Shown here: in pieces, positions 16,929 through 26,012 of the stretch
Position numbering within the stretch: the stretch's first letter is position 1
Layout of the letters: the number at the start of each line of letters is the position of its first letter
Assembly: GCA_016212215.1 (NCBI GenBank)
Contig: JACRGV010000120.1
Coordinates: forward strand, 1-60,024
From: Nitrospirota bacterium
GTDB taxonomy: Bacteria; Nitrospirota; 9FT-COMBO-42-15; HDB-SIOI813
Reading direction: 5' to 3'
Length of the DNA: 60,024 nt
Notes under the pieces: generated by a model
What the model saw: the letters and a program-made list of their open reading frames with translations, nothing else
Told to the model about the DNA's origin: nothing
Databases searched by the model: none
Translations under genes and position numbers: made by a program

Positions 16929-17327
16929 TTATTCCTCCTCTTTGTTTTCTTTTGATTTTAAGTTATCAAACTGTGCCTGCCTTTGATGATAATATCCGAT
17001 TGCAAACTGTCCTTTTTCTTCTAAAGAAAAAGTGGCGGGCAATTTATTAATATCTATGTCTTTCACCAAATCCTGAAGCTCTTTATCCAGTGTGACCGCA
17101 AGTCCGGGCTTTTCATTCTTCAGTTTCCGAAAATGCTTTGAACTCAAATCGAATAACCGACCGAATGCAGCCGAGGGCAAAGTCAACATGTATGTAAAAT
17201 ATCTCTCCCGAATTCCGGCGTTTCTGTCTCCTAATGCGGCATATTGGACGCTCTCAAGTTTTGCAAAGATTTGCCCACAGACATAAGCCACTGGCCTATT
17301 TCCCTGCTCAATCTTTTCTGTTATCAC
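16929..17327 (-). CDS. cas11c: Candidate internally translated small subunit Cas11c
   Basis: Within cas8c and in the same frame, a GTG at 17327 is preceded by AAAGGGGGTGATTTT, a strong Shine-Dalgarno with a 7-base spacing. Translation from it would give the C-terminal 132 residues of Cas8c, beginning [M]ITEKIEQGNRP. Type I-C systems are known to make Cas11 from an internal start in cas8c, and the size is right (about 120-130 residues). The start is my inference from the ribosome-binding site. Confidence 0.65.
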   Translation of the reverse strand: MITEKIEQGNRPVAYVCGQIFAKLESVQYAALGDRNAGIRERYFTYMLTLPSAAFGRLFDLSSKHFRKLKNEKPGLAVTLDKELQDLVKDIDINKLPATFSLEEKGQFAIGYYHQRQAQFDNLKSKENKEEE

Positions 17328-18710
17328 AAAATCACCCCCTTTATTGTTTCTATTTAAAATTAGTTTGATTAAAGCGGCCCGTTCGGCAGTGACCCCATCT
17401 AAACGGGCTCGCTGAAGTACCTTTGTTAATATCCAGTGCGGCGGGGTACTGTTCTTTAAAGCTATGTTCCATAAGTATGTGGCTACTCTTGCTAATGATG
17501 CACCGTCTTTATCATAACTGCCGTCACTATTTTTTCTCTGACAGCATCTTGCCAGATCATACAGTCGGGAATAATGCGATTGGGTCTTCATTAAATCCGA
17601 ATTATATTCATCAATTGCAATATCCTGAAACCACATTGCGATTGATTTTCTAAATTCAAACAGGCTGGTCTCTATCCAATCCCGCACCGCTATCCTTGCT
17701 GCAGAGCCGGAAAGCGTACATGAATAAAACTGGTCAGGTTCAATATATCTGTTATCCCTTTCAGTGCCTGATGTCACCGATTCAATTAACCTTGCGACAT
17801 CTGCCGGATTCGGTGCTTCAAGGTAGTCAATTTCATCCAATTTTTCATTCTTGCGGGTCCAAAACACCATTGCAGTATCCGATCCGAAATTCCTGCGATT
17901 TGTATATCGGAATTCCTTTTTTTCTTTACCTTTTTTGGTTTTGATTGTAACTTCATTACCTGATGATAAAAACCAATTCAACCCTTCGACATATGTCTTG
18001 GCGCAATTTGTACATACTGAAGAATTATTATTCCCTTTTAGGCAATAGGATTCGAAAGCATTTTCATTATATGAAACCAATGCGCAACCACTTGTCTGTC
18101 CATCAGGGACCTTTTTAATCATGCCGTGAGGAATATCCTCAACAGGATAATCGCTCTTACCGCAAATAGAGCATTGTTTTTGTTTGGTTGATAAAAGTTG
18201 TTTCTGTGCAGTCTCATATTCTGCAATTATTCTCTTTAGAACCTCCGGCTTTTCATGAATACGACTACCTTCAGACTGTATTCTAAAGCCTATATTGCCT
18301 TTTCTGTTCTTCTCATCAGGAATAGCAATTTCAAATTCCTTAAGTGCCTTATCCAATCCATTAACTTTATTTTGCTCATAAAATGCTACAACTGGTTTTA
18401 ACTCATTTAGTTCCTGGTATAGAGCTAATTTCTCCAGAAATAATTTATGTTTCTTTCCTGATACTTCTCCTCCGTAGCAAAACATTTCTTCTGCCTTATC
18501 AAGTAATAGTCTTGCTTTCCCCTTTTTTGCAGTTATAGCTTCAGCAATAGTCTGTTTTTTTTCAAACGATTCAAATTTTTGAAAACCACCATCTTCACTA
18601 ATAACTATCTCCATTGAAATTGGCTCTTCCTTTAATGCATTGTGAACACATTCATTCTCTGTTTTGCCTAACCGGATAGTTTTCCCTAACTCGCTTAATT
18701 CCTTAATCAT
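16929..18710 (-). CDS. cas8c: Type I-C large subunit Cas8c (Csd1)
   Basis: A 593-residue Csd1: a central cysteine region CSICGKSDYPVEDIPHGM with later CTNCAK that probably binds zinc (about residues 178-243), the GGDFVITEKIEQG region, a CGQIFAKLESVQYAALGDRNAGIRERYFTYM segment and a helical C-terminus. It recognises the PAM and recruits Cas3. It overlaps cas5 by 4 bases and precedes cas7 by one. Its 3' part contains a probable internal cas11c start (separate entry). Confidence 0.92.
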   Translation of the reverse strand: MIKELSELGKTIRLGKTENECVHNALKEEPISMEIVISEDGGFQKFESFEKKQTIAEAITAKKGKARLLLDKAEEMFCYGGEVSGKKHKLFLEKLALYQELNELKPVVAFYEQNKVNGLDKALKEFEIAIPDEKNRKGNIGFRIQSEGSRIHEKPEVLKRIIAEYETAQKQLLSTKQKQCSICGKSDYPVEDIPHGMIKKVPDGQTSGCALVSYNENAFESYCLKGNNNSSVCTNCAKTYVEGLNWFLSSGNEVTIKTKKGKEKKEFRYTNRRNFGSDTAMVFWTRKNEKLDEIDYLEAPNPADVARLIESVTSGTERDNRYIEPDQFYSCTLSGSAARIAVRDWIETSLFEFRKSIAMWFQDIAIDEYNSDLMKTQSHYSRLYDLARCCQRKNSDGSYDKDGASLARVATYLWNIALKNSTPPHWILTKVLQRARLDGVTAERAALIKLILNRNNKGGDFVITEKIEQGNRPVAYVCGQIFAKLESVQYAALGDRNAGIRERYFTYMLTLPSAAFGRLFDLSSKHFRKLKNEKPGLAVTLDKELQDLVKDIDINKLPATFSLEEKGQFAIGYYHQRQAQFDNLKSKENKEEE

Positions 18711-19456
18711 ATCTCCGCCTCCCTTTCTTCCCGCTGATTGAAGTCATAAAGCACAGCAGATGTTTCGCTGTCTATTGGCGGCTGGATATGGATGGACTGT
18801 ATCATCTTGTCGTTCTCCGCGACTTCACAGTTCAAAATACCGTTGCGCACTGCCACGTCATGGAAGAATAAGGGTTCAGGCTTTCCATTTGCGTTATAAA
18901 ATATATCGAACAGCATACTCCCAATAGGAATAGTCTCCTGTATTGGTTTTTCAGTGCAATCCGGCTCCATAAATTCAGAAGAAAACTCACGCACACCAAG
19001 ATAGGGTCTGCGCCAGCATTGCCCTTTTTTAACGCGGCGGATAAACATTCCATCATTATCAGCATCAATTCCTTTTCTCCCTATATATTTTTCAGGTTTG
19101 TTTTTATCTGACATTTGCTTCTGATAAATTGACGCTTCAATGATGTATGCAACATTTCTCAAAACTACACTATTGCGCTGGGCACGTTTTTCTTCAATAA
19201 TAATAGGGTTGCGGCCTTGCTTGGTATTAATTTCATTACGTTTAATTGAACAGAATTTTACAGGATTCAAAACTAATATACTTCTTACATACCACTGAAA
19301 CTCCGGCTTCCACAAAATTGAATCAAGAATTCCCCTTGCCGCTGATGGCGTCATGCATGGATACGTCATCCGCTCAACCTTCAGGTCCGGCCTCGTGAAA
19401 CAAGCGAAATCGCCTTTTACCTTAACTCTTACGATGCGATCATCAAGCATATACAC
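18707..19456 (-). CDS. cas5: crRNA-processing subunit Cas5 (Cas5d/Cas5c, type I-C)
   Basis: A 249-residue Cas5d: RVKVKGDFACFTRPDLKVERMTYPCMTPSAARGILDSI at the N-terminus and GVREFSSEF in the middle. In type I-C this protein, not Cas6, cuts the CRISPR repeat RNA and then holds the 5' handle; no cas6 is present, as expected. It is second in the operon, 7 bases after cas3 and overlapping cas8c by 4. Confidence 0.93.
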   Translation of the reverse strand: MYMLDDRIVRVKVKGDFACFTRPDLKVERMTYPCMTPSAARGILDSILWKPEFQWYVRSILVLNPVKFCSIKRNEINTKQGRNPIIIEEKRAQRNSVVLRNVAYIIEASIYQKQMSDKNKPEKYIGRKGIDADNDGMFIRRVKKGQCWRRPYLGVREFSSEFMEPDCTEKPIQETIPIGSMLFDIFYNANGKPEPLFFHDVAVRNGILNCEVAENDKMIQSIHIQPPIDSETSAVLYDFNQREEREAEI

Positions 19457-19463
19457 CTCCTGA

Positions 19464-21638
19464 TTATACGATTAATTTATCCGCCTCAATTGGAGCTACA
19501 GAGATACCTGTTTCAGGATCATAATTTCCATACCATACTTTAAACCCCTGAGGCATTGTTTTACACATATTGCCATTTTGAAAAATAAAATGTTGATATA
19601 CCTGTACAGTAAATGTCTGCATCTTCCGGAAATCATCTCTTGACAGAAACTCCTTATACTCAAGCAAATGAAGCAATTGCCTGCTTTCATCGCTGTAGTT
19701 ATAAATATAAAGCCCTTCGGTAGTTTCCTGTATTATGCGATAACTGTCATTTACTGTCTTAAAGTTAAATTGCCTGCGTGCTTCATTGATATTGAATTTA
19801 TCCGGATCAACATAGAGCTTTATTACTTGAGCATAGTATTCATTGAATATCGTATGCCCTTGTAATTGATATATGTCTCGTTTAATCAGCTCCTCAGCAT
19901 GGCCAGCGCACGCAGCATAAGTCTTATCCGGCATCCCACCGTCGTGCAATTTAAACAGAAATACTTTCCCGCCCATCTCGCCTAAAGTGCCTTCACGATT
20001 ACAACGACCTGCAGACTGAATAACCGCCTCAAGCGGTGCCATAGCACGAAACACTACCGGAAAATCAAAATCAACACCTGCTTCAATAAGCTGTGTAGAA
20101 ACTACCAGTATTTTTCTCTTTGCTTCCAGATCATGCCTGATATTTTTGATTACTACTTTTCGATGCAACGGACACATTGACGTTGATAAATGATATTTCT
20201 TTTCCCAATCACCACGATTTTTTGTGTAATTGAAAAACTCTAAGGCGGCTTTTTTGGTGTTAAATATAACAAGCGTGGAAGCATCCGCCTGCGTTACGGT
20301 CTCAAACAACCCCATGCAATCAATCGGATTTAAATCGTTTAATAAGTCATAGTTAACACGCCTTGTTTTCTCATAAAGCATTGAAGGGTTGTCAATTAAG
20401 GGCTGAATTGTACTTATGCCATCAAACCCCTGCCTCTTCTCAAAAGCAGGCTGTGTTGCAGTACAAAACAAAAAGGATGTCTTCATAACTGCCTGAACAT
20501 CTTTTAATATTTGCAGTGTAGGCAGTATCACTTCCTTTGGAAGTACCTGAACCTCGTCAAATATCACCACAGCTTCAGCTATGTTATGAATCTTGCGGCA
20601 CTGTGATGGCCTGTTACTGAAAAGGGATTCAAAGAATTGAACTGTAGTTGTTACAATAATAGGGTAATCCCAATTTTCACACGCCAATTTCTTGCGCTCC
20701 TGAATAGAAGAATAACTCTCAGACACATATATATCATCAAGGTCGCCTTCAATGTAACTGGAATGATGTTCAAGAACCCATTCGTCTCCAAAGATGCCTT
20801 TTAAAACCTGGGCGGTCTGGTCTATGATGTTTATATAAGGAAGGACTATTATTATTCGTTTTAGGCCATTCTTTTTCGCATGACGTATTGCCCATGCCAT
20901 AGATGTAAGAGTTTTACCCATCCCGGTCGGAAGTGATAATGAATAAAATCCACAGGGCATTTCTGCTTTCTGAAGTACTTGATTGCGCGCATCATTTCGT
21001 AATTGATTGATTTCACCCTCTTTAGATTTCTTCAAGAATTCCTCTTCCAATTTGCTTACCATAGAGTCTGCAGGCAATCCAGAACCGATACGCATATTAA
21101 ATTTATCCTGCTCAAAATGCTCTTCTGTTGAAAGCCAATCGCTATCCGTTAAAGCGCTAAAAAGGTACCTGATAAAAACTTCACGTTGTGATTTTTCAGG
21201 AAATGCCAAAGAATTCGGTGCTTGAATATTTGCCTCATTAACTCCTGTGTCGTTAATAAAAGATTGTTTAATATTTGTAAATTCAGAAACTTCTCCCCGT
21301 TTGAAACATTCCGTATCAATTTTCCAAGCCGAGTTATCCGGCAAACCCTTATGATGACCGTCAATAGCAATTGATGCCTCAATAAGTTTACGAATTCTTG
21401 CATATCCCGCGCCCCATGAAGCGTGAGGAACGCTGCCGCGTTTCCCTCCTTTATCAAGATACCTCTGGAACTCAAGCTGATATTTACCGAGATCATGCAA
21501 TAAACCCGCTATCCTGAAAATCGTCTTGTAGGTTTCATCACATGCAAAGGATTCCGCCAATTCTGCAGTTTGGCGCAGATGTTCAGACAAGCTATGTTTC
21601 TCTTTACGACTATTTTCTGAATGAGCGTAATATTTCAT
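19464..21638 (-). CDS. cas3: CRISPR helicase-nuclease Cas3 with fused HD domain
   Basis: A 724-residue Cas3: HD nuclease domain first (GLLHDLGKYQLEFQRYLDKGG, about residues 44-64, and SHASWGAG-like HASWGAG, then DGHHKGLPD), then an SF2 helicase with Walker A LPTGMGKT (about 238), DEVQ motif II (about 364), FCTATQP motif III, and QSAGRCNREG motif VI. It unwinds and degrades target DNA recruited by Cascade. It is the first gene of the operon; divergent to it is the cytochrome gene with a 243-base shared upstream region. Confidence 0.95.
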   Translation of the reverse strand: MKYYAHSENSRKEKHSLSEHLRQTAELAESFACDETYKTIFRIAGLLHDLGKYQLEFQRYLDKGGKRGSVPHASWGAGYARIRKLIEASIAIDGHHKGLPDNSAWKIDTECFKRGEVSEFTNIKQSFINDTGVNEANIQAPNSLAFPEKSQREVFIRYLFSALTDSDWLSTEEHFEQDKFNMRIGSGLPADSMVSKLEEEFLKKSKEGEINQLRNDARNQVLQKAEMPCGFYSLSLPTGMGKTLTSMAWAIRHAKKNGLKRIIIVLPYINIIDQTAQVLKGIFGDEWVLEHHSSYIEGDLDDIYVSESYSSIQERKKLACENWDYPIIVTTTVQFFESLFSNRPSQCRKIHNIAEAVVIFDEVQVLPKEVILPTLQILKDVQAVMKTSFLFCTATQPAFEKRQGFDGISTIQPLIDNPSMLYEKTRRVNYDLLNDLNPIDCMGLFETVTQADASTLVIFNTKKAALEFFNYTKNRGDWEKKYHLSTSMCPLHRKVVIKNIRHDLEAKRKILVVSTQLIEAGVDFDFPVVFRAMAPLEAVIQSAGRCNREGTLGEMGGKVFLFKLHDGGMPDKTYAACAGHAEELIKRDIYQLQGHTIFNEYYAQVIKLYVDPDKFNINEARRQFNFKTVNDSYRIIQETTEGLYIYNYSDESRQLLHLLEYKEFLSRDDFRKMQTFTVQVYQHFIFQNGNMCKTMPQGFKVWYGNYDPETGISVAPIEADKLIV

Positions 21639-21814
21639 AAGTTACCTGCCGTAAGTCTCTCTTTATAAAGATCAATTAAAGTTGTCCGGATTGTGGATTT
21701 ACAAAGAATAATATTGTCATACTGATTTATAGAATGCAAGCCAATAAATTGCATTTATCTGAAGTCTAAGGTCTGAAGTTCAGTGTCTGAATTACAGATC
21801 CTGTTAGTTAATCC

Positions 21815-21842
21815 TTGACAATAAATAATTCTAATCTATAGT
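21815..21842 (+). promoter_or_regulatory. Candidate sigma-70 promoter for the MtrA/MtrB pair
   Basis: TTGACA (21815-21820), a 16-base spacer, then TATAGT (21837-21842), about 40 bases before the cytochrome ATG at 21882. It is the only near-consensus promoter I see in the cas3-cytochrome divergent region. Confidence 0.5.
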
Positions 21843-21881
21843 ATAAGACTTTGAGTTGCTTAATATTATTATATCCTTAAT

Positions 21882-23018
21882 ATGAACTTTGAAAGAATAC
21901 TTACCCCCCTGATTATTGTCATAATTATCATCAGCATTTATCAGGCATACAATATCCATGCAGAAAATGAGACTCCTCAGGAGACACCGCAACAGGCCGT
22001 CACAGAAGTAACAAAGCCTTTGCCCCCTGCAGAAAATACATCAGCCATTCCACCGGCAGAGGGAACGCAACCTATGCCTACGATGGAAACAAGTGCATTA
22101 CCTCCGATTGAATTAACAACTCTTATTATTCCAAAAGAGGGGGCATTCATGATTCCACCTCCTCCTGACAGAAAAAAGGGGTTTGTTGGAGCGGAAAAGT
22201 GCATAAGCTGTCATGAAAAACAACATACCCAATGGAGTAAAACTATCCATGCAAGATGGAAAAAGAGTTTCATCCCTGCAGGAAAGGAAAAGGAAGAAAA
22301 AAGAATAGATTGCGAAACATGTCATGGACCAGGAAGTCTGCATATCAATAATACTAAGGAGCGTTTGTTTATAATATCTTATGGTCCGATGTCAAAAGAT
22401 ACCAGAGAAGAACAGAATAATTCCTGTATTATATGTCATAATCAAGGGAGTCTGTTTTACTGGAATGATAACATGCATGGAAAAACAATGACCTGTACTG
22501 AATGTCATCAGGTTATGAAGAATGTAACAATGAAGAATTTATTGAAGCAAACTTCAATAAAGGAGACCTGCCTTAAGTGCCATGCAGAAAAAAAGAGTAA
22601 AGCTATGCATTCACCACATCTTTCACAGGATGAGGGAAAGATGTCGTGTTCTACATGTCATTCACCGCATGGGTCCGACACACCCGGGCTGCTAAGATCA
22701 TCTTCTGTAAATGAGAACTGCCTTAGCTGTCATTCAGACAAAAGAGGGCCTTATCTTTTTGACCATCTTCCGGTGCAGGAAAACTGCCTTCTGTGCCATG
22801 ATGCACATTCCTCCATTAACAGCCGGCTTCTGAAGATGCGTCAACCTTATCTATGCCTTGAATGTCATACTAATCTGCCGAAGAATCTTCCTGATAATAT
22901 TGATGCGCATGATGTGTTAAACCCCAAGAGCAGGTTTACTTACAACAGGGGCTGTATGAATTGTCACCCGATGATACATGGTTCAAGACATCCCTCCGGT
23001 GCCGGCCTGCAGAGATAA
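21882..23018 (+). CDS. Decaheme c-type cytochrome, MtrA/DmsE-like
   Basis: A 378-residue cytochrome with ten CxxCH heme-binding motifs between about residues 105 and 364 (CISCH, CETCH, CIICH, CTECH, CLKCH, CSTCH, CLSCH, CLLCH, CLECH, CMNCH). The N-terminus has a hydrophobic segment (ILTPLIIVIIIISIYQAY) serving as signal or anchor, then a proline/glutamate-rich linker of about 75 residues that is unusual for MtrA. In known porin-cytochrome systems such a protein threads an outer-membrane barrel and carries electrons out of, or into, the periplasm. The next gene is the barrel. No outer-surface MtrC/OmcA-like cytochrome lies adjacent. Confidence 0.9.
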   Translation: MNFERILTPLIIVIIIISIYQAYNIHAENETPQETPQQAVTEVTKPLPPAENTSAIPPAEGTQPMPTMETSALPPIELTTLIIPKEGAFMIPPPPDRKKGFVGAEKCISCHEKQHTQWSKTIHARWKKSFIPAGKEKEEKRIDCETCHGPGSLHINNTKERLFIISYGPMSKDTREEQNNSCIICHNQGSLFYWNDNMHGKTMTCTECHQVMKNVTMKNLLKQTSIKETCLKCHAEKKSKAMHSPHLSQDEGKMSCSTCHSPHGSDTPGLLRSSSVNENCLSCHSDKRGPYLFDHLPVQENCLLCHDAHSSINSRLLKMRQPYLCLECHTNLPKNLPDNIDAHDVLNPKSRFTYNRGCMNCHPMIHGSRHPSGAGLQR

Positions 23019-23025
23019 ATCAGAT

Positions 23026-25263
23026 ATGAAAAAGTTACTGATCATATTCATTATCATCCTGTTTATTCCAAATATTGTACTTTGCGATGATGGGTCCGGT
23101 GAGACTGTTTCAACACCTGCAGAGTCACCCTCCCCCTCACCCCCTCCAGTCAAGGGAGGGGGGATTATTTCAGAAACCACTCCCGCCAGGGAAGAAGGTA
23201 AGGAACAACCCGCTGCACCCACACCTGCTGAAACCACAGTCAAAGAGCCTACTTTTGAGAATATTTCTATCATGGATATTTCAGGTAAGTTTCAGGACAT
23301 GAAGATTTTTACGGATTCTCCTAAGTCAAGAGAATATAAGACTATACCGGAGGGAACTTATATAGATAATTTCCATTTCATTTTGGGATCAGGGACTCAG
23401 GAGATTTCGGGAAATGCAGGGAATATCAAACCACTGACCAATCTTAATCAGGATGGCTACTGGAACTTAAGTTACAGGAAATATGGTTTGCTCGATGTGG
23501 ATACCGGTCTTAACAGATTTATCAGGACTTATGATGGATCAGGGACTTCATCAACTGATAGTTCTAATATCTTAAAGACAAGGGATATCAATAATATATC
23601 TGTAGAGTTTAGGCCGGGTGACAAGCTCATTATTACTACGAGGCTATCTGTAGAGGAGAGTAACGGGAGAAGCCCGGTTAGCTTTGAAAACTTTACAAAA
23701 CAATCCGGCGTACCCCGAACAGCAATAAGAGAAATTACTGAACCAAAAGATTACAAGACCACAACAATCGGTATAAATATGGAGTACATAGATGATAGTG
23801 TAGACATCCAGCTTGACAACAACTTCGATATATTTACCAACAGACTGACAGATGACATCACATGGGCAAATCTTTTTAAAGGATCGGATGGAAGGGCAAA
23901 AGGGGCGGGAGATTATACAGTTCACACATTATCCTTACGGCCATCCATAAAATTATCAAATAATATTACATTCTATAACACTCTATCTTTTAGCAAAGTC
24001 ACAAGCACTATTGACCTGATTCCTTTTACAACTATCCCTGATGTAGGCGGTGAATTTCTGCGTAATAAGATTGATTCAGACGTAAGAAACCTTACATTAT
24101 CTACGGCGCTTAGTGCAAAACTTTTTTCAAACCTGAGATTCAATATAAAATACAGGCATTATGCCCATAAAAATGATACCCCGAATGCAAAGGAAACACC
24201 TTCATACATAATGATAGATGGGGGCGATGGTAAGGATGGAGGAGTAAATGCAATAAGGTATCCAAGGATAGCGAGATATACCGCCTACTACACAGACAGT
24301 ATTATTCTTGACGGGACATGGTCTCCCGCAAGCCGGTTATACCTTAATACCTTGATAGAAAATAAGGATACCTCACGGGATGAAAGGGAGGTAGAAAAGG
24401 AAAATGAGAAAAAGGCACAGGTAACTATGCGAACCGTTATCCTCAACTCCTTGGCCACAAATTTAGGATATACTTATTCAAAAAGGACGGGTAAGTATGA
24501 CCCCACATATTACAATGCAATCTATGACCCTGATACTTTAAATACCGTTACTCAACATACACTATTACGGACTTTTGATCTCTCTGAACTTGCCTCTCAA
24601 AAAATATCTGCAGGCATAGATTATTCCCCCATTGAGGCATTTTCATTAGGATTAAACTTTTCTTACCTCTTAGAAGAACACAACAATGTTACTATCGGCA
24701 GGATAAGGTCTCAGGGAACATCCGGTTCTGTGTCCCTCCAGATTGAACCTTTTACATTCCTGCAGTTCTATACAGAGTATTATTATGACAAAAAGAAAAC
24801 AACAGGAAGATATAGCTGGACTTATGACAACAATCTAAGTTATACAAAAGATACTAAATATACCGGGTTCACTAAACCTATTACCGGTATCCTTGAAGAT
24901 ACTTCAAATGTATTAACAGCAGGATTTAATATTAAGCCGGGTAAAAGATTCTCAATAAAAGGGGACTACAGCAAGTATGATTTCGCCGGTGCGGACTCTA
25001 AACTGCCTGAGGTCAGCAATATTACCGACACTTATGAAGTTTACATCTCTGCAAAACTCAGAAAAGAACAGGAAGACAGCAGCGATTCGGAAAAGTATTT
25101 AAAAAATGCAAGTATAACAGCCGGATATTACATGGAAAGATACGTGAGAAGCGACTACGCTCTTGATAATTTTCCTGACACAGGCCCTGATAAATTCATA
25201 GGAATCAGAGAGCCTTCTTATAAATACCGACTTATATCACTTTATATGAGTGTTTATTTTTAG
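23026..25263 (+). CDS. MtrB/PioB-family decaheme-associated outer-membrane beta barrel
   Basis: A 745-residue protein. The start at 23026 (MKKLLIIFIIILFIPNIVLC) gives a signal peptide; it lies 7 bases after the cytochrome stop. After a low-complexity segment, the remainder alternates aromatic and polar residues with many Tyr/Asp/Gly turns and ends SLYMSVYF, a terminal Phe typical of outer-membrane barrels. Segments such as GYWNLSYRKYGLLDVDTG and FSLGLNFSYLLEEHNN fit MtrB strands. Near residues 27-42 a palindromic repeat is read in frame (SPSPSPPPVKGGG), just after signal cleavage where it may be tolerated. Confidence 0.85.
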   Translation: MKKLLIIFIIILFIPNIVLCDDGSGETVSTPAESPSPSPPPVKGGGIISETTPAREEGKEQPAAPTPAETTVKEPTFENISIMDISGKFQDMKIFTDSPKSREYKTIPEGTYIDNFHFILGSGTQEISGNAGNIKPLTNLNQDGYWNLSYRKYGLLDVDTGLNRFIRTYDGSGTSSTDSSNILKTRDINNISVEFRPGDKLIITTRLSVEESNGRSPVSFENFTKQSGVPRTAIREITEPKDYKTTTIGINMEYIDDSVDIQLDNNFDIFTNRLTDDITWANLFKGSDGRAKGAGDYTVHTLSLRPSIKLSNNITFYNTLSFSKVTSTIDLIPFTTIPDVGGEFLRNKIDSDVRNLTLSTALSAKLFSNLRFNIKYRHYAHKNDTPNAKETPSYIMIDGGDGKDGGVNAIRYPRIARYTAYYTDSIILDGTWSPASRLYLNTLIENKDTSRDEREVEKENEKKAQVTMRTVILNSLATNLGYTYSKRTGKYDPTYYNAIYDPDTLNTVTQHTLLRTFDLSELASQKISAGIDYSPIEAFSLGLNFSYLLEEHNNVTIGRIRSQGTSGSVSLQIEPFTFLQFYTEYYYDKKKTTGRYSWTYDNNLSYTKDTKYTGFTKPITGILEDTSNVLTAGFNIKPGKRFSIKGDYSKYDFAGADSKLPEVSNITDTYEVYISAKLRKEQEDSSDSEKYLKNASITAGYYMERYVRSDYALDNFPDTGPDKFIGIREPSYKYRLISLYMSVYF
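23128..23165. repeat. Type B palindromic repeat inside the MtrB-like gene
   Basis: ACCCTCCCCCTCACCCCCTC followed by CAGTCAAGGGAGGGGGGAT, the same unit as at 8466-8520. It is read as PSPSPPPVKGGG near the mature N-terminus. Confidence 0.75.
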
Positions 25264-25459
25264 GGGGGAGACATACGCACCCGAAAATATCCATAGCTCA
25301 CCCCCACCCTATCCCTCCCCATGGCCTCTCTCTAATTCTCAATTTGTGGAGGGTAAGAAAACATTGTTACCTTTCCCTCATATAACTCAATCTTTATCTT
25401 AATCTTGCTTCTATCTTCTTACCTCTTACCTCTTACTTCTGCTCACTGCTCACCCCGCG
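25264..25459. repeat. Half type B repeat plus heptamer tract between convergent genes
   Basis: CCGAAAATATCCATAGCTCACCC (about 25279-25302) is the flank of a type B unit whose palindrome is decayed. Further on, a TCTTACCTCTTACCTCTTAC tract (about 25417-25440) repeats a heptamer also seen at 4050-4078, 48296-48340 and 48896-48925. No gene or clear terminator is seen. Confidence 0.5.
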
Positions 25460-25963
25460 TCATTCCTCCCAAAGATGCCTGTCAACATACTGTGCCAGTA
25501 TCTCCTGCATCCTCTCCGGCGGCGGGGTGTCAAAATAGACATTAATGATTGCATGGGCTATCTCATGGGCAAGGACACCGGCTGTCAGCTTTTCAAGAGA
25601 GATATAGATAGTCTTGCTCTTGTGAGAATAGAAGGCGATTGGGGCAGTTTCATAAGTTCTTAGCCCGCCCATACTAAGGAAGGTCCTTTCAACGTCTTTG
25701 TCTTTGGGGTACAAGGTAATATTAAAGTGGAGGTCAGAGGGGTACATATCAAGTAATCTGCTTACCCTCTCAACGATATTGTCCACCCTGCTTTTTACAA
25801 CCTCGGGATTTTTCGATGCCTCGATATAAGAAAACAACCCCTTACTCAGGGTACCTGAAAAACCATACAGGTCTTTATCAGAAGTGTAACAGATTTCAGT
25901 ATAACCGGTCTTATATGCTTTTGATTGGCCTTCACATGCAAAAACAGGCAGGCTGTATATCAT
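25460..25963 (-). CDS. Secreted HExxH metalloprotease-like protein
   Basis: A 167-residue protein with the zinc signature HEIAH in VLAHEIAHAIINVYF (about residues 130-144) and a downstream EILAQYVD helix that could supply the third ligand, resembling small M48/MA-clan (gluzincin) domains. The ATG at 25963 yields only a short hydrophobic leader (MIYSLPVFA). In the same frame, upstream codons encode a better signal sequence (ILCLTAFFIM...) without any ATG, GTG or TTG, so either CTG/ATT starts it or the annotated ATG is real with a minimal leader. It follows the HAMP protein gene by 49 bases. Confidence 0.65.
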   Translation of the reverse strand: MIYSLPVFACEGQSKAYKTGYTEICYTSDKDLYGFSGTLSKGLFSYIEASKNPEVVKSRVDNIVERVSRLLDMYPSDLHFNITLYPKDKDVERTFLSMGGLRTYETAPIAFYSHKSKTIYISLEKLTAGVLAHEIAHAIINVYFDTPPPERMQEILAQYVDRHLWEE

Positions 25964-26012
25964 TATAAAAAAGGCAGTCAGGCACAGAATACCGGCATAA
26001 GATTTATAACCC

